A stretch of 64,000 nucleotides of DNA from Saccharopolyspora rosea (GCF_025643595.1 NZ_CP102826.1:5022001-5086000), one strand, 5' to 3'; counted from the first letter of the stretch, positions 51,980-63,706 are shown. Numbers and translations: made by a program. The notes: generated by a model from the letters alone, not told the origin.

Positions 51980-54349
51980 ATGGCGTTCGACATCGGTCCT
52001 CGTCTCCGGCAGCTGTCCCCCGACGAACTGGCCGCGTTGTTGCGAGAACGTCCGGACGCGCTGAAGCCGCGTCCCCGATCGCTCACGGAGCTCGCGGAAC
52101 GACTCGGCTCGAACGCGTCGGTGAGCGTGGCGCTGCACCAACTCGACGCCGGCTGTCACGGCCTGCTCGGCTTGCTCTGCGCGCTCGGCGACGGTTGCGG
52201 CCGCGAGGAGATCGAGGGGCTGCTCGGTTCCACGGCAGCCGGCGAGGAGTTCGATCGCTGCCTGCGGGTGCTCCAGGAACGCCTCATCGTCTGGCCTGCT
52301 CCGCAAGGCCGCCTCCGCTTGGTCGGCCCGCTCCGCGACACCCGCAGCCCGCTCGGGCTGCCCGCGCGGGAGCTTCTGGAATCCCGGACGGCCACCGATC
52401 TGCGCACTATCGCCGACAACCTCGGACTCGCCCGCACCCGGCGCAAGGCCGAGACGGTCCAGGTGCTCCGGGAATTCTTCGGCGACCGGACGAGGATCAT
52501 CACGGCTCTTTCGGACGCCCCCGTCGAGGTGCGCGAACTAGCCGAACACGTCGCCTGGTACGGACCGGACGGCATCGAGCCGGACCCGGTCACCTCAGCG
52601 GGCCTCGTCGAACGGACCCCGGGCCTGCGGTGGCTGCTCGAACGGGGTTTCCTCCTCGCCAGCGGTCGCTCCGCCTATTCCGCTCAGCTCGACATGTCCG
52701 TGGAGGTGGTGCTGGCGCTGCGCGGACCGGACTCGCTGCTCCAGCCCCGTCCGGCCCCGCCGACCACCACCTGGACCGATCCGACGGAGGCGGACCGCTC
52801 CGCGACGCTGGCCGCGACCGCATTCGTCGACAACGTCGCCAGGCTGGTCGACCACTGCGCGGCGAACCCGCTGGCTCAGGTCAAGACCGGAGGTGTCGGC
52901 GTCCGGGTGCTCAAGCAGGTCGCCAAGACGATGGGAGCGAACGAATCCGACGTCCGGCTCTGGCTGGAGACCGCGGCTTCGGCCGAACTGCTGAGCCTGG
53001 ACGATTCGGGCCGTATCGTCCCCTCCGACGAAGCCGCCGCCTGGCAGCAGTCCATACCGGCAGAGCGCTACGTGGTGCTGCTGCGGGCGTGGTGGAACCT
53101 GCCGGACGCGCCAACTCGCGCCCGGCTCGCGGAAAAACCGGATCCGGCGCTGTCCGGTCCCGCCGAGGGCGTGGACCGCGAGTTGCGGCGGGATCTGCTC
53201 ACCGAGCTGGTCGGATGGGAACCCGGGACATCGGTCGCGGAACCGGCCGGATTCGGCGATGTGCTCTCGTGGCGCCGTCCGACCGTCCACGGCGGGCCCG
53301 ACGGCCTCGCAGAGCCGCTACTGCTCACCTGGGCGGAGTGCGAGACCGTCGGCGCGATCGCCCGGGGGACCGCGTCGGTGTTCGGCCGTTGCCTGTTCGA
53401 CGATGACGCGGAAGCGTTGGCGGCGGCGGCCAAACGCCTCCTCCCCGACGCCCAGGAGACCGCGCTGCTGCAGGCCGACCTGACCGCGGTCGTCACCGGC
53501 ACCCCCGGTGCACGGCTGAGCGACACGCTCAACCTGCTGGCCGACCTGGAGCACCGGGACACCGCGTCGACGTGGCGGTTCAGCCGCGCGTCGGTGCGCA
53601 GGGCGCTGGAGGCCGGTCACTCCAAAGCCGACCTGCTGGACAAGCTCTCCGGCATCGCCGGTTCCGGTGTGCCGCAGCCGCTGGAATACCTGATCAATGA
53701 CGTCGCACGACGTTTCGGCGAGCTGCAGGTGCGGTCGGTGCAGTCCTGCGTGCTCGGTGACGAATCGCTGTTGCAGGAGATCTTCCGGAACCGCGCCCTG
53801 CGCGGACTGTCCCCGCGCTTGCTCGCGCCGACCGTCCTCGCATCGAGCAAGTCGGCTTCGGAAACCCTGGCAGCTCTGCGAGAGGCCGGGTATTCACCGG
53901 TGCGGCAAAAGGCCGACGGCACGGTCACCCTCGAACCGGTCCGCGGGGGCGCCGGCGAACGCCGCCCGCTGCGGCGGCGGACCGTGCCATTCTGGTCAAG
54001 GCCGGAACCGCCGCACGGGACCGACCTGCGGGAGCTCGCCGGTTCACTGCTCGCCGAGCCCGACACGCCCGAGGCTCCCCGAACGCAGACCGCCCTGGAA
54101 GCCGCACTCGCGGAAGAGGCGAACCGGCTGTCCGGCGTCGAGATCCGCCTGCTGGTGCAGGCGCTGGAGACCCGGTCTCCGGTTCGCATCGCGTACGTCG
54201 ACCAGAACGGCACGCACTCGAACCGGGTCATCACCCCGCTCGCCTTCGAGGTCCACTGGCTGGACGCCTGGTGCCACCTGCGGGAAGACGATCGGCAGTT
54301 CCGCGTCTCCCGGATCCTCGCCGTCGCCCCCGCCGATACCGTCTGGTGA
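51980..54349 (+). CDS. Helicase-associated/XPB N-terminal-like protein with C-terminal WYL-like domain
   Basis: This 789-residue protein opens with FDIGPRLRQLSPDELAALLR and a winged-helix-like region. Its middle (about 440-640) matches the helicase-associated Helicase_C_3 type found at the N terminus of XPB-like helicases: ADLTAVVTGTPGARLSDTLN, FRFSRASVRRALEAGHS-like FSRASVRRALEAGHSKADLL. The C-terminal 80 residues look like a WYL domain (PVRIAYVDQNGTHSNRVITP, WLDAWCHLREDDRQFRVSRI). Actinobacterial homologues usually sit beside an XPB helicase gene; here none is in the window. It may bind nucleic acid and a nucleotide signal. Function is unproven. Confidence 0.8.
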   Translation: MAFDIGPRLRQLSPDELAALLRERPDALKPRPRSLTELAERLGSNASVSVALHQLDAGCHGLLGLLCALGDGCGREEIEGLLGSTAAGEEFDRCLRVLQERLIVWPAPQGRLRLVGPLRDTRSPLGLPARELLESRTATDLRTIADNLGLARTRRKAETVQVLREFFGDRTRIITALSDAPVEVRELAEHVAWYGPDGIEPDPVTSAGLVERTPGLRWLLERGFLLASGRSAYSAQLDMSVEVVLALRGPDSLLQPRPAPPTTTWTDPTEADRSATLAATAFVDNVARLVDHCAANPLAQVKTGGVGVRVLKQVAKTMGANESDVRLWLETAASAELLSLDDSGRIVPSDEAAAWQQSIPAERYVVLLRAWWNLPDAPTRARLAEKPDPALSGPAEGVDRELRRDLLTELVGWEPGTSVAEPAGFGDVLSWRRPTVHGGPDGLAEPLLLTWAECETVGAIARGTASVFGRCLFDDDAEALAAAAKRLLPDAQETALLQADLTAVVTGTPGARLSDTLNLLADLEHRDTASTWRFSRASVRRALEAGHSKADLLDKLSGIAGSGVPQPLEYLINDVARRFGELQVRSVQSCVLGDESLLQEIFRNRALRGLSPRLLAPTVLASSKSASETLAALREAGYSPVRQKADGTVTLEPVRGGAGERRPLRRRTVPFWSRPEPPHGTDLRELAGSLLAEPDTPEAPRTQTALEAALAEEANRLSGVEIRLLVQALETRSPVRIAYVDQNGTHSNRVITPLAFEVHWLDAWCHLREDDRQFRVSRILAVAPADTVW

Positions 54350-54423
54350 CGCCCGGAACGGTCCGTTCGAGCCACCTGCCGGCACGAACGACCCCGGGCT
54401 GACGTCCAGTCGGCAGGCGGGGA

Positions 54424-55929
54424 TCAGGCGACGGCCAGCGGGAGGGCGGTGGGGTGCACCGGGGACGGCAGCTGGGAGTCGCCGGTGAGGTAGGTGTCCA
54501 CCGCGTTGGCCACCGAACGCCCCTCGGCGATGGCCCACACCACCAGGGACGCACCGCGGTGCGCGTCGCCGCAGACGAACACGCCCGGCGCGGTGGTCTC
54601 CCAGTTCGAGCCGCAGCCGATGGTGCCGCGCCGGGTCAGGTCGATGCCCAGGCCGTCCAGCAGCGGCATGTGCTCGACGCCCTCGAAACCGATCGCCAGC
54701 AGCGCCAGGTCGCAGGGCAGCTCCTCGGCCTCGTCGGACACCGGGACGACCTGGCGCCGCCCGTCGGCGTCGCGCCGCACCTCGACGTGGCGCAGCCGCA
54801 CCGCGCGGACGTTGCCCTCGTCGTCGCCCAGGAACTCCTCGATGGCCACCGCGAACCGGCGCTCCCCCGCCTCCTCGTGCGCCGGGTAGGTGCGCAGCAC
54901 GTAGGGCCACGTCGGCCACGGCGAGACGTCGTCGTCGCGGGTCGTCGGCGGCTGCGGGTAGTTGTCCAGCTGGGTGACGCTCAGCGCGCCCTGGCGGGTC
55001 GCGGTGCCGTAGCAGTCCGCCCCGGTGTCACCGCCGCCGAGGATGACCACGTGCTTGCCCTTCGCCGTGATCGGCGTCGGGCCGTCGCCCTCGCACTCCT
55101 TGTTCGCCGGGACCAGGTGGTCCATCGCCAGGTGGACGCCGCGCAGGTCGCGCCCCGGGATGGTGCGGTCGTCGCGGCCGCGCAGCGCACCGACCGCGAG
55201 CACCACGGCGTCGTAGGAGGCGCGCAGCTGCTCGACGGTGAGGTCGACGCCGACCTCGCAGCCGGCGACGAAGCGGGTTCCCTCGGCCCGCATCTGCGCC
55301 AACCGGCGGTCCAGCACCGACTTCTCCATTTTGAACTCGGGGATGCCGTACCGGAGCAGTCCGCCGATGCGGTCGTCGCGCTCGAAGACCGTCACCTCGT
55401 GGCCGGCGCGGGTCAACTGCTGCGCCGCCGCCAGCCCGCCGGGTCCGGAGCCGACGACCGCGACGCGGTGCCCGGTGTGCACTTCCGGGCTCTGCGGGTG
55501 GATGTGGTCGCTGTCCCAGCCGACCTCGGCGATGGCCTCCTCGACGCGCTTGATCGCCACCGGGCCGCCCGCTTCCGGGGAGATCGACAGCACGCAGCCC
55601 GCCTCGCACGGCGCCGGGCACAACTTGCCGGTGAACTCCGGGAAGTTGTTGGTCGCGTGCAGCCGTTCGCTCGCCGCCGCCCACTGGCCGCGGCGCACCT
55701 GGTTGTTCCACTCCGGGATCAGGTTGCCCAGCGGGCAGCCCGCGGAGCCCGAGTGGCAGAACGGGATGCCGCAGTCCATGCACCGGGCCGCCTGCGTCGC
55801 CGTCTCCGCCTTCCTGTCCTCAGTGGACAGTGCGGCGTAGACCTCGTGCCAGTCGCCGATCCGTTCGTCGGCGGGACGCTTGGGGGCGTCAGCGCGCGAG
55901 TACTTCAGGAAACCCTTCGGGTCAGCCAC
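54424..55929 (-). CDS. gltD: Glutamate synthase, small (beta) subunit
   Basis: This 501-residue iron-sulfur flavoprotein passes electrons from NAD(P)H to GltB. The N-terminal cysteine cluster ([20 protein letters not shown], then [13 protein letters not shown]) holds the [4Fe-4S] ligands. [20 protein letters not shown] binds [23 protein letters not shown] binds NAD(P)H, and [20 protein letters not shown] closes the domain. GTG 55929 overlaps the gltB stop by 8 bp, so translation is coupled. Length is normal. Confidence 0.95.
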   Translation of the reverse strand: MADPKGFLKYSRADAPKRPADERIGDWHEVYAALSTEDRKAETATQAARCMDCGIPFCHSGSAGCPLGNLIPEWNNQVRRGQWAAASERLHATNNFPEFTGKLCPAPCEAGCVLSISPEAGGPVAIKRVEEAIAEVGWDSDHIHPQSPEVHTGHRVAVVGSGPGGLAAAQQLTRAGHEVTVFERDDRIGGLLRYGIPEFKMEKSVLDRRLAQMRAEGTRFVAGCEVGVDLTVEQLRASYDAVVLAVGALRGRDDRTIPGRDLRGVHLAMDHLVPANKECEGDGPTPITAKGKHVVILGGGDTGADCYGTATRQGALSVTQLDNYPQPPTTRDDDVSPWPTWPYVLRTYPAHEEAGERRFAVAIEEFLGDDEGNVRAVRLRHVEVRRDADGRRQVVPVSDEAEELPCDLALLAIGFEGVEHMPLLDGLGIDLTRRGTIGCGSNWETTAPGVFVCGDAHRGASLVVWAIAEGRSVANAVDTYLTGDSQLPSPVHPTALPLAVA

Positions 55930-58900
55930 GGGAAGCCTCCATGATCGCCTCGTCCACGTCCCGGCCCTCGACCCGGGCCTGCCGCATCGCCTCCAGGACT
56001 CGCCGGTAGTCGCGCGGCATCACCTTGGTGAACGCCGCGGCCCGCCGCGTCCAGTCGCCCAGCAGCGACGCCGCGACCGTCGAACCGGTCAGCTCGTGGT
56101 GCCGCTGCACGACCTCGCGCAGCCACTTCAGGTCCTCCGCGGTGGGCCGTTCCAGGTCCACCATCGCGGTGTTCACCCGCACCGGGTCCAGGTCGAGCAC
56201 GTACGCGGTGCCGCCGGACATCCCCGCCGCCACGTTGCGCCCGGTGCCGCCGAGCACCACCGCCCGGCCGCCGGTCATGTACTCGAAGGCGTGGTCCCCG
56301 GCGCCTTCGGCGACCGCCAGCGCGCCCGAGTTGCGCACGCAGAACCGCTCGCCGACCTTGCCGCGCAGGAAGATCTCGCCGGACGTGGCGCCGTAGCCGA
56401 TCACGTTGCCCGCGATCACCTGGTCCTCGGCGGCGAACGCCGAGTCCGGGTGCGGCCGGACCACGATCCGGCCACCGGACAGGCCCTTGCCCACGTAGTC
56501 GTTGGCGTCGCCGACCAGGTCCAGCGTCACGCCGGGCGGCAGGAACGCGCCCACCGACTGCCCGGCCGAGCCCTCCAGCTCGACGTGGATCGTGTCGTCG
56601 GCCAGGCCGTCCCCGCCGTAGCGGCGGCTGACCTCGGCGCCCAGCAGCGTGCCGACGGTGCGGTTGACGTTGCGCACCGGCAGTTGCAGCCGCACCGGGT
56701 GCGCGTCCTCCAGCGCCGCCTCGGCGAGCTGGATGAGCGTGCGGTCCAGCGCGTGGTCCAGGCCGTGGTCCTGGTCGCGGACCTTGCGGCGCACCGGCGA
56801 GTACGGGGTGCTCGGTTCGGCGAACACCGGGCTGAGGTCCAGGCCGCGGGACTTCCAGTGCGCCACGGCTTCGCCGGTGCGCAGCGCCGAGACCTGGCCG
56901 ATCGCCTCGTCCAGCGTCCGGAAACCCAGCTGCGCCAGGTATTCCCGCACTTCCTGCGCGACGAACTCGAAGAAGTTCACCACGTGCTCGACCTTGCCGG
57001 TGTAGCGCTTGCGCAGCTCGGGGTTCTGGGTGGCGACCCCGACCGGGCAGGTGTCCAGGTGGCAGACCCGCATCATGACGCAGCCCTCGACGACCAGCGG
57101 CGCGGTCGCGAAGCCGTACTCCTCGGCGCCCAGCAGCGCCGCGACCACCACGTCCCGCCCGGTCTTCAGGCCGCCGTCGACCTGCACGGTGATCCGGTCG
57201 CGCAGGCCGTTGAGCAGCAACGTCTGCTGCGTCTCGGCCAGCCCGACCTCCCACGGCGTGCCCGCGTGCTTCAGCGACGTCAGCGGCGCCGCGCCGGTGC
57301 CGCCGTCGTGGCCGGAGATGAGCACCACGTCCGCGTGCGCCTTCGACACACCGGCCGCGACCGTGCCGACGCCGACCGAGCTGACCAGCTTGACGTGCAC
57401 GCGGGCGTGCTCGTTGGCGTTCTTGAGGTCGTGGATCAGCTGCGCCAGGTCCTCGATCGAGTAGATGTCGTGGTGCGGCGGCGGCGAGATCAGCCCGACG
57501 CCGGGCGTGGAGTGCCGGGTCTTGGCGATCCACGGGTACACCTTGTGCGCGGGCAGCTGGCCGCCCTCACCGGGCTTGGCGCCCTGCGCCATCTTGATCT
57601 GCACGTCCGTGGCGTTGACCAGGTACTCGCTGGTCACCCCGAACCGGCCGGAGGCGACCTGCTTGATCGCCGAACGCCGCTCGGCGTCGTGCAGCCGGTC
57701 GACGTCCTCGCCGCCCTCGCCGGAGTTGGACTTGCCGCCGATGCGGTTCATCGCGACGGCCAGCGTCTCGTGCGCCTCGGCGGAGATCGCGCCGTAGCTC
57801 ATGCCACCGGTGGCGAACCGCTTCATGATCTCCGAGATCGGCTCGACCTCGTCGATGTCGATGGGCTCGCGACCGCTGTCGAACCCGAACAGCCCGCGCA
57901 GCGTGCCGCCCTCGGCGGCCAGCCGGTCGCACTCCGCGGTGTACTTGCGGAACACGTCGTAGCGCCCGGTCTTGGTGGAGTGCTGCAACAGGAACACCGT
58001 CTCCGGCGTGAACAGGTGCAGCTCGCCCTCGCGGCGGTAGGAGTAGTCGCCGCCGGTCTCCAGCCGCCGGTGCACCCGGTCGGTCGGGTTCTCCGGGTAG
58101 GCGCGGCGGTGCCGCTGCGCGACCTCCTCGGCGAGCACGTCGAGGCCGACGCCGCCGATCTTGGAGGAGGTGCCGCGGAAGTACTCGTCGACGACCTCCG
58201 GCGCCAGGCCGACGGCCTCGAAGACCTGCGCGGCCGTGTAGGCGCCGACGGTGGAGATGCCCATCTTCGACATCACCTTCAGCACGCCCTTGACCAGCGC
58301 CTGCACGTAGTTGCGGATCGCCACCCCCGGCCGGGTGCCGCTGATCTGACCGGTGGCGATCATGTCCTCGATCGTCTCGAAGGCCAGGTACGGGTTCACC
58401 GCGGCCGCGCCGTAGCCGAGCAGCGCGGCGATGTGGTGCACCTCGCGGGCGTCCCCGCTCTCCACGACCAGCGCGACGCGCAGCCGCTCCTTGGTCTCCA
58501 CCAGGTGGTGGTGCACCGCGGCGACCAGCAGCAGCGACGGGATCGGCGCCATCCGGTGGTCGGAGTCGCGGTCGGACAGCACCAGCACCCGAGCGCCTGC
58601 GGCGATGGCCTCGGACGCCTCCTGGCGGACCCGTTCCACCGCGGCGGCCAGCGCCTCCCCACCACCGTCCACTTCGTACAGTCCAGATAGGACGGTGCAG
58701 GCGAAGCCCGGCAGATCGCCGTCGTCGTTGATGTGGATGAGCTTGGCCAGCTCGTCGTTGTCGATGACCGGGTTGGGCAGCACGACGTGCCGGCACGACG
58801 CCGGACCGGGGTCCAGCAGGTTCTGCTCCGGACCCATCACCCGCGCCACCGAGGTGACGATCTCCTCCCGGATGGCGTCCAGCGGGGGGTTGGTGACCTG

Positions 58901-60457
58901 CGCGAACTGCTGGACGAAGTAGTCGTAGAGCATCCGCGGGCGCTGCGACAACGGCGCGGGCGGGGTGTCCGAACCCATCGACCCGAGCGGCTCGGCGCCG
59001 TTCTGCGCCATCGGCGCCAGCAGCAGCGCCAGCTCCTCCTCGGTGTAGCCGAACGCCAGCTGGCGGCGCACCACCGACTCGTGGCTCTGCACCACGTGCT
59101 CGCGGTCGGGCAGCTCGTCGAGGTTGAGCAGCCCGGCGTGCAGCCACTCCTCGTAGGCGCACTGGGAGGCCAGGCCCTGCTTGAGCTCCTCGTCGTCGAC
59201 GATGCGGCCCTGCTCGGTGTCGACGAGGAACATCCGCCCCGGCTGCAACCGGCCCTTGGCGACGACCTCCTCCGGCTTGATGTCCAGCACCCCGGTCTCG
59301 CTGGCCAGCACCACCCGGTCGTCGGCGGTGCGCCACCACCGGGCCGGGCGCAGCCCGTTGCGGTCCAGCACCGCGCCGACCACGCTGCCGTCGGTGAAGG
59401 TGACGCAGGCCGGGCCGTCCCACGGCTCCATCAGACTGGCGTGGAACTGGTAGAAGGCCCGCCGCTTGGGGTCCATCTCGGCGTGGTTCTCCCACGCCTC
59501 CGGGATCATCATCAGCACGGCGTGCGGCAACGACCGACCGCCCAGGTGCAGCAGTTCCAGCACCTCGTCGAAGGACGCCGAGTCGGAGCCCTCCTCGTCG
59601 CAGATCGGGTACAGCCGCGACAACTCGCCCGGGATTAGGTCGGAGGCCAGCAGCGCCTCGCGGGAGCGCATCCGGTTGCGGTTGCCGCGGATGGTGTTGA
59701 TCTCGCCGTTGTGCGCCACGTAGCGGAACGGGTGCGCCAGCGGCCAGGAGGGGAACGTGTTGGTGGAGAAACGGCTGTGCACCAACGCGATCGCGCTGAC
59801 CAGCCGCTCGTCGGTGAGGTCGGCGAAGAACGCGGGCAGCTGCTCGGTGGTCAACATGCCCTTGTAGACCAGGGTCCGGCTGGACAGCGACGGGAAGTAC
59901 AGCTCGATCCCGGCCCGCACCGCCTCCTGCTCGGCGCGCTTGCGCAGGCAGAACGCCAACCGGTCCAGCGCCACGCCGGTCTGCTCGCCGCGCCCGGCGA
60001 CCAGCAGCATCGAGAAGTGCGGCATGCAGCGCCGGGCGGTCTCCCCGACCCCGGCCTGCTCGGGGGCGACGGGCACGTCCCGCCAGCCGAGCACGCGCAG
60101 GTCCTCCTCGGCGGCGATCCGCTCGACCAGCGCCACCGCCTCGCGGCGCTGCCCGGCCTCGGCGGGTAGGAACGCGATGCCCGCGGCGTAGGCACCCCGC
60201 GCGGGCAGGTCGAGTCCGCTGTCGGCGCGCAGCAGCTCGTCGGGCAGCTGGACGAGGATGCCCGCGCCGTCACCGCTGGTGGGCTCGGCGCCGGCCGCGC
60301 CGCGGTGTTCCAGGTTGGCGAGCGCGGTCAGCGCGTCCGCGACGATGCCGTGCGAACGCCGACCGCGGACGTCGGCCACCATGGCGACACCGCAGGAATC
60401 CCGCTCGGTGGCCGGGTCGTACAGCCCCTGTGGCGCGGGGACGGCGGAGAAGACCAC
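55922..60457 (-). CDS. gltB: Glutamate synthase, large (alpha) subunit
   Basis: This 1511-residue enzyme makes two glutamates from glutamine and 2-oxoglutarate. The N-terminal Ntn amidase nucleophile is Cys22 ([20 protein letters not shown]) after a 21-residue propeptide. A central domain and the FMN synthase domain follow, with [60 protein letters not shown] and the 3Fe-4S cysteines around [17 protein letters not shown]. The C terminus is the GXGXG beta-helix domain ([15 protein letters not shown]). GTG 60457 has GGGAGG 8 nt upstream. It leads the gltB-gltD operon. Confidence 0.96.
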   Translation of the reverse strand: MVFSAVPAPQGLYDPATERDSCGVAMVADVRGRRSHGIVADALTALANLEHRGAAGAEPTSGDGAGILVQLPDELLRADSGLDLPARGAYAAGIAFLPAEAGQRREAVALVERIAAEEDLRVLGWRDVPVAPEQAGVGETARRCMPHFSMLLVAGRGEQTGVALDRLAFCLRKRAEQEAVRAGIELYFPSLSSRTLVYKGMLTTEQLPAFFADLTDERLVSAIALVHSRFSTNTFPSWPLAHPFRYVAHNGEINTIRGNRNRMRSREALLASDLIPGELSRLYPICDEEGSDSASFDEVLELLHLGGRSLPHAVLMMIPEAWENHAEMDPKRRAFYQFHASLMEPWDGPACVTFTDGSVVGAVLDRNGLRPARWWRTADDRVVLASETGVLDIKPEEVVAKGRLQPGRMFLVDTEQGRIVDDEELKQGLASQCAYEEWLHAGLLNLDELPDREHVVQSHESVVRRQLAFGYTEEELALLLAPMAQNGAEPLGSMGSDTPPAPLSQRPRMLYDYFVQQFAQVTNPPLDAIREEIVTSVARVMGPEQNLLDPGPASCRHVVLPNPVIDNDELAKLIHINDDGDLPGFACTVLSGLYEVDGGGEALAAAVERVRQEASEAIAAGARVLVLSDRDSDHRMAPIPSLLLVAAVHHHLVETKERLRVALVVESGDAREVHHIAALLGYGAAAVNPYLAFETIEDMIATGQISGTRPGVAIRNYVQALVKGVLKVMSKMGISTVGAYTAAQVFEAVGLAPEVVDEYFRGTSSKIGGVGLDVLAEEVAQRHRRAYPENPTDRVHRRLETGGDYSYRREGELHLFTPETVFLLQHSTKTGRYDVFRKYTAECDRLAAEGGTLRGLFGFDSGREPIDIDEVEPISEIMKRFATGGMSYGAISAEAHETLAVAMNRIGGKSNSGEGGEDVDRLHDAERRSAIKQVASGRFGVTSEYLVNATDVQIKMAQGAKPGEGGQLPAHKVYPWIAKTRHSTPGVGLISPPPHHDIYSIEDLAQLIHDLKNANEHARVHVKLVSSVGVGTVAAGVSKAHADVVLISGHDGGTGAAPLTSLKHAGTPWEVGLAETQQTLLLNGLRDRITVQVDGGLKTGRDVVVAALLGAEEYGFATAPLVVEGCVMMRVCHLDTCPVGVATQNPELRKRYTGKVEHVVNFFEFVAQEVREYLAQLGFRTLDEAIGQVSALRTGEAVAHWKSRGLDLSPVFAEPSTPYSPVRRKVRDQDHGLDHALDRTLIQLAEAALEDAHPVRLQLPVRNVNRTVGTLLGAEVSRRYGGDGLADDTIHVELEGSAGQSVGAFLPPGVTLDLVGDANDYVGKGLSGGRIVVRPHPDSAFAAEDQVIAGNVIGYGATSGEIFLRGKVGERFCVRNSGALAVAEGAGDHAFEYMTGGRAVVLGGTGRNVAAGMSGGTAYVLDLDPVRVNTAMVDLERPTAEDLKWLREVVQRHHELTGSTVAASLLGDWTRRAAAFTKVMPRDYRRVLEAMRQARVEGRDVDEAIMEASRG

Positions 60458-60958
60458 TGCGCAGACCTCCCTCGTCTGGTGCTCCGAAGCCGACCGAATT
60501 CCGCGACTTCGCTGGGCACGGGACGACACTGGCCCGCAGATGACTTCCGGCGGCTGGAGGAGGAGTTTTTCGGGCGTGCACGCCCGATCGCCGTGACCGG
60601 AGTTGTTCAGAGAACTTTAACAGCCGGAAAACCCGGTGGCAGCACCTCAAAGGTGACGCTGGCCATCTTGTTGCACCTGGCACCCTTGCGTTAACGCGCC
60701 CTGCGACGACGCCGGTTCGAAGACGCTTCGTCGTCAAATCTAACCGCTGCGTTGCGACCGGCACACCCCGCGTGCGCCAGGACACCCTCTCCGGCGGTCG
60801 GAGCGGCGATCCACTACTGATATCTTTCCAGCTCAGGGCCCCCAACGGGCTCGCCAGCTACGCCAGCCGCCTCGCGCGGGGCGTCGATGTCCGACACCTC
60901 CGGTGCATCGGCGTCGGCTCACGCGGGCCGCGCCGCACCGGCCGAGCCGAGGGAAGAC
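60458..60958. other. Divergent promoter region between gltB and the ABC importer operon
   Basis: No gene is supported in these 500 bp. I looked for a cobalamin riboswitch ahead of the importer and did not find its conserved box. Short inverted repeats are present (GGTG-GCAG-CACC near 60642; GACGACG and CGTCGTC flanking about 60712-60739). The central part (60600-60700) is relatively AT-rich and probably holds the gltB promoter. Confidence 0.5.
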
Positions 60959-61900
60959 ATGACCGCGTTCCGCCGCCTCGCCGCGCTGCTGCTCGCCGCA
61001 CTGGCCCTGTTCATCGGCATCACCGGGTGCGCGTCGCGCCCGCGCTCGGAGACCTCCCCGCCGGTCGACGACCCGGCCTCGGCGTTCCCGGTGAAGGTCC
61101 AGCTGCCCGGGGTCGATCCGGTGACGCTCACGCAGCAGCCCAAGCGCATCGTGTCGCTGTCGCCCACTGCCACCGAGACGCTCTACGCCATCGGCGCCGG
61201 GAACCAGGTGGTGGCCGTCGACAGCGACTCCGACCACCCGAAGCAGGCTCCGCGCACCAAGCTGAACGCCCTGACCGCGGACGCGGCCGCCGTGGGCGGG
61301 CAGAACCCGGACCTGGTCATCGCCCCGGACAGCGCGCGCCAGCTGGCCGAGGGCCTGCACGCGGTGAACGTGCCGGTGCTGCTCACGCCCGCGGCGGCGA
61401 GCCTGGACGACACCTACCGGCAGATCGAGGTGCTCGGCCAGGCCACCGGGCACGGCAACCAGGCCCGCGCACTGGTCGACCGGATGCGCGGTGACATCGA
61501 CAAGATCGTGCGGGACACCCCCAAGCCGCCGCACCCGATGAGCTACTACCACGAGATCAGCCCGGACCACTACACCGCGACCGCGCAGAGCTTCGTCGGC
61601 AGCATCTACGGCCTGTTCGGGTTGACCAACATCGCCGACCCGGCGGGCGGGCAGTTCCCGCGGCTGTCCGACGAGCAGATCCTGCACGCCAACCCGAACC
61701 TGATCTTCCTGGCGGACACCAAGTGCTGCCAGGTCACGCCGGAAGCGGTGGCCCAGCGGCCGGGTTGGGGCACCGTCGACGCGGTGCGCACCGGGCACGT
61801 CGTGCCGCTGGACGACGACGTCGCCAGCCGCTGGGGCCCGCGCGTGGTCGACCTGGTCCGCGCGGTCTCCGACGCGGTCACCAAGGCCCAGCACGGGTGA
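60959..61900 (+). CDS. Metallophore/cobalamin-type ABC transporter substrate-binding lipoprotein (BtuF/FecB-like)
   Basis: This 313-residue lipoprotein has a signal peptide with lipobox ITGC (Cys24). The mature part is a two-lobe cluster A-II/class III binding fold: RIVSLSPTATETLYAIGAGN in the first lobe, PDLVIAPDSARQLAEGLHAV, a long linking helix, and GLTNIADPAGGQFPRLSDEQ with ANPNLIFLADTKCCQ in the second. ATG 60959 has GAGGGAAG ahead; an in-frame ATG 24 codons earlier spoils the signal peptide. The permease start overlaps its stop by 4 bp. Cobalamin, heme or ferric siderophore are all possible ligands. Confidence 0.88.
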   Translation: MTAFRRLAALLLAALALFIGITGCASRPRSETSPPVDDPASAFPVKVQLPGVDPVTLTQQPKRIVSLSPTATETLYAIGAGNQVVAVDSDSDHPKQAPRTKLNALTADAAAVGGQNPDLVIAPDSARQLAEGLHAVNVPVLLTPAAASLDDTYRQIEVLGQATGHGNQARALVDRMRGDIDKIVRDTPKPPHPMSYYHEISPDHYTATAQSFVGSIYGLFGLTNIADPAGGQFPRLSDEQILHANPNLIFLADTKCCQVTPEAVAQRPGWGTVDAVRTGHVVPLDDDVASRWGPRVVDLVRAVSDAVTKAQHG

Positions 61901-62922
61901 TCTCCCCCGGCCCGAGCCGGTCCCGGCTGCGCGTCCGGCACCTGCTGGTCGCCGTGGCGGTGCTGGTGGTGTGCGTGGTCGCGTCGGTGCTGCTGGGCGC
62001 CGCGGAACTGGGCTGGCAGCGGGTGTTCGGGGAGATCGTCGCGCAGCTGACCGGCGGCGTCTCGCCGCTGTCCGAGCGGGAGGCGGCGATCCTGTGGGAG
62101 CTGCGGGTGCCGCGCGTCGTGCTGGGCGTGCTGGTCGGCGCCTCGCTGGCGGTGTCCGGCGCGGCGTTCCAGGGCGTGTTCCGCAACCCGCTGGCCGACC
62201 CGTACCTGCTCGGCTCGGCGGCCGGCGCCGGGCTGGCGGTGACCGTGCTGATCACCTCGGTCCCGACGTCCGGCACATCGGGGCTGGTCCAGCTGGTGGC
62301 GTTCGCTGGCGCGCTCGGCGGCGTCGGGCTGACGTGGCTGGTCGGCCGCTCGGCGGGACGGGAAACGGCGACGCTGGTGCTGGCGGGGGTCGCGGTCGGG
62401 GCGTTCCTGACCGCCGGGCAGACCTTCGTGCAGCAGTTGCGCGTCGAATCCCTGGAGCAGGTCTACACCTGGATCCTGGGGCGGCTGTCGACGACCGGGT
62501 GGCGGGAAGTGCTGGTCGTGCTGCCCTACCTGGTGGTGGCCGCGGTCGTGCTGTGCGGGTGCGCGCGGCTGTTGGACGTGCTCGGCACCGGTGACGAGGA
62601 GGCCGCCGCGCTCGGAGTGCGCCCGGGCCGGGTCCGCGCGGCGGTGCTGCTGGCCGCCTCGCTGGCGACCGCGGCGGCGGTGTCGGTGGCCGGGCTCATC
62701 GGGTTCGTCGGCCTGGTCGTGCCGCACCTGGTGCGGCTGGCCGCGGGCGGCAGCTTCCGGATCATCGTGCCGCTGTCGCTGCTGTACGGCGGCGCGTTCC
62801 TGGTCGCCGCGGACATGCTCGCCCGCACCGCGCTCGCGCCCGCCGAGCTGCCGATCGGCGTGATCACCGCGTTCACCGGAGCCCCGTTCTTCGCCGTGCT
62901 GCTGCGCAGGAGGGGTGCATGA
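61897..62922 (+). CDS. FecCD/BtuC-family ABC transporter permease
   Basis: This 341-residue protein has about ten membrane helices and the FecCD pattern: LWELRVPRVVLGVLVGASLA, VSGAAFQGVFRNPLADPYLL, LGSAAGAGLAVTVLI, LEQVYTWILGRLSTTGWRE, LGVRPGRVRAAVLLAASLAT and VGLVVPHLVRLAAGGSFRII. The GTG at 61897 overlaps the stop of the binding-protein gene (GTGA), and its own stop overlaps the ATPase start (ATGA). The three genes are translated as one coupled unit. Confidence 0.93.
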   Translation: MISPGPSRSRLRVRHLLVAVAVLVVCVVASVLLGAAELGWQRVFGEIVAQLTGGVSPLSEREAAILWELRVPRVVLGVLVGASLAVSGAAFQGVFRNPLADPYLLGSAAGAGLAVTVLITSVPTSGTSGLVQLVAFAGALGGVGLTWLVGRSAGRETATLVLAGVAVGAFLTAGQTFVQQLRVESLEQVYTWILGRLSTTGWREVLVVLPYLVVAAVVLCGCARLLDVLGTGDEEAAALGVRPGRVRAAVLLAASLATAAAVSVAGLIGFVGLVVPHLVRLAAGGSFRIIVPLSLLYGGAFLVAADMLARTALAPAELPIGVITAFTGAPFFAVLLRRRGA

Positions 62923-63692
62923 GCGCGCTGGAGGTGCACGAGCTGTCCGCCGGGTACCGGAGCACTCCGGTGGTGTCCGGTGTTTCGACCACTGTGGACA
63001 CCGGTGGCTGGCTGGGGATCATCGGCCCCAACGGCGCGGGCAAGTCGACGCTGCTGAAAGCGGTTGCGGGCCTGGTCCGGCACTCCGGTCGGGTGCTGGT
63101 CGACGGCCGCCCGCTGACCGGGCTGCGCCGCCGCGACCGCGCCCGGCTGGTCGGCTACGCCCCGCAGATCCCGCAGCTGCCGGTCGGTCTGACCGTCACC
63201 GACTACGTGCTGCTCGGCCGCACCCCGCACCTGGGCCTGCTGGGCCGGGAAGGACCGGCGGACCTCGCCGTGGTCGGCTCGCTGCTGGACCGCCTCGACC
63301 TCGCCCGCCTCGCGGACCGGCCGCTGGCCACCCTGTCCGGCGGGGAGCGCCAGCGCGCGGTGCTCGCCCGCGCCCTGGCCCAGCGCGCCGGGGTCCTGCT
63401 GCTCGACGAGCCGACGACCGGCCTGGACGTCGGTCACGCCCAGGCGCTGCTGGACCTCATCGACGAGCTGCGCCGCGAGCTGGGCACCACGGTCGTCACC
63501 ACGCTGCACGACCTGACCCTGGCCGCGCAGTACGCCGAGCGGCTCCTGCTGCTCGACGCGGGTCGGGTGGCCGCCGAAGGGGCCCCGGCCGACGTCCTCA
63601 CCGCGGAGTCGCTGTCCACCCGCTACACGGCCCGCGTCACGGTCCTGCGCACCCCGGACGGCCACCCCGTCATCGCCCCCACCCGCTCCTGA
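62919..63692 (+). CDS. ABC transporter ATPase of the metallophore/cobalamin importer
   Basis: This 257-residue ATPase has Walker A IIGPNGAGKSTLLKAVAGLV, the Q-loop in YAPQIPQLPVGLTVTDYVLL, the ABC signature LSGGERQRAVLARALAQRAG, Walker B VLLLDEPTTGLDVGH and the H-loop VVTTLHDLTLAAQYAERLLL. TDYVLLGRTPHLG is typical of the BtuD/FepC/HmuV group. It powers the FecCD permease encoded just upstream. A repeat copy fills the space between its stop and the last gene of the window. Confidence 0.94.
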   Translation: MSALEVHELSAGYRSTPVVSGVSTTVDTGGWLGIIGPNGAGKSTLLKAVAGLVRHSGRVLVDGRPLTGLRRRDRARLVGYAPQIPQLPVGLTVTDYVLLGRTPHLGLLGREGPADLAVVGSLLDRLDLARLADRPLATLSGGERQRAVLARALAQRAGVLLLDEPTTGLDVGHAQALLDLIDELRRELGTTVVTTLHDLTLAAQYAERLLLLDAGRVAAEGAPADVLTAESLSTRYTARVTVLRTPDGHPVIAPTRS

Positions 63693-63706
63693 CGGGCCGG
63701 GTCGGG

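Noticed and set aside
60458..60958. Cobalamin riboswitch before the BtuF/FecB-like importer
   Set aside because: I could not find the conserved B12-box or the characteristic stem order in either orientation. The importer substrate therefore stays open.
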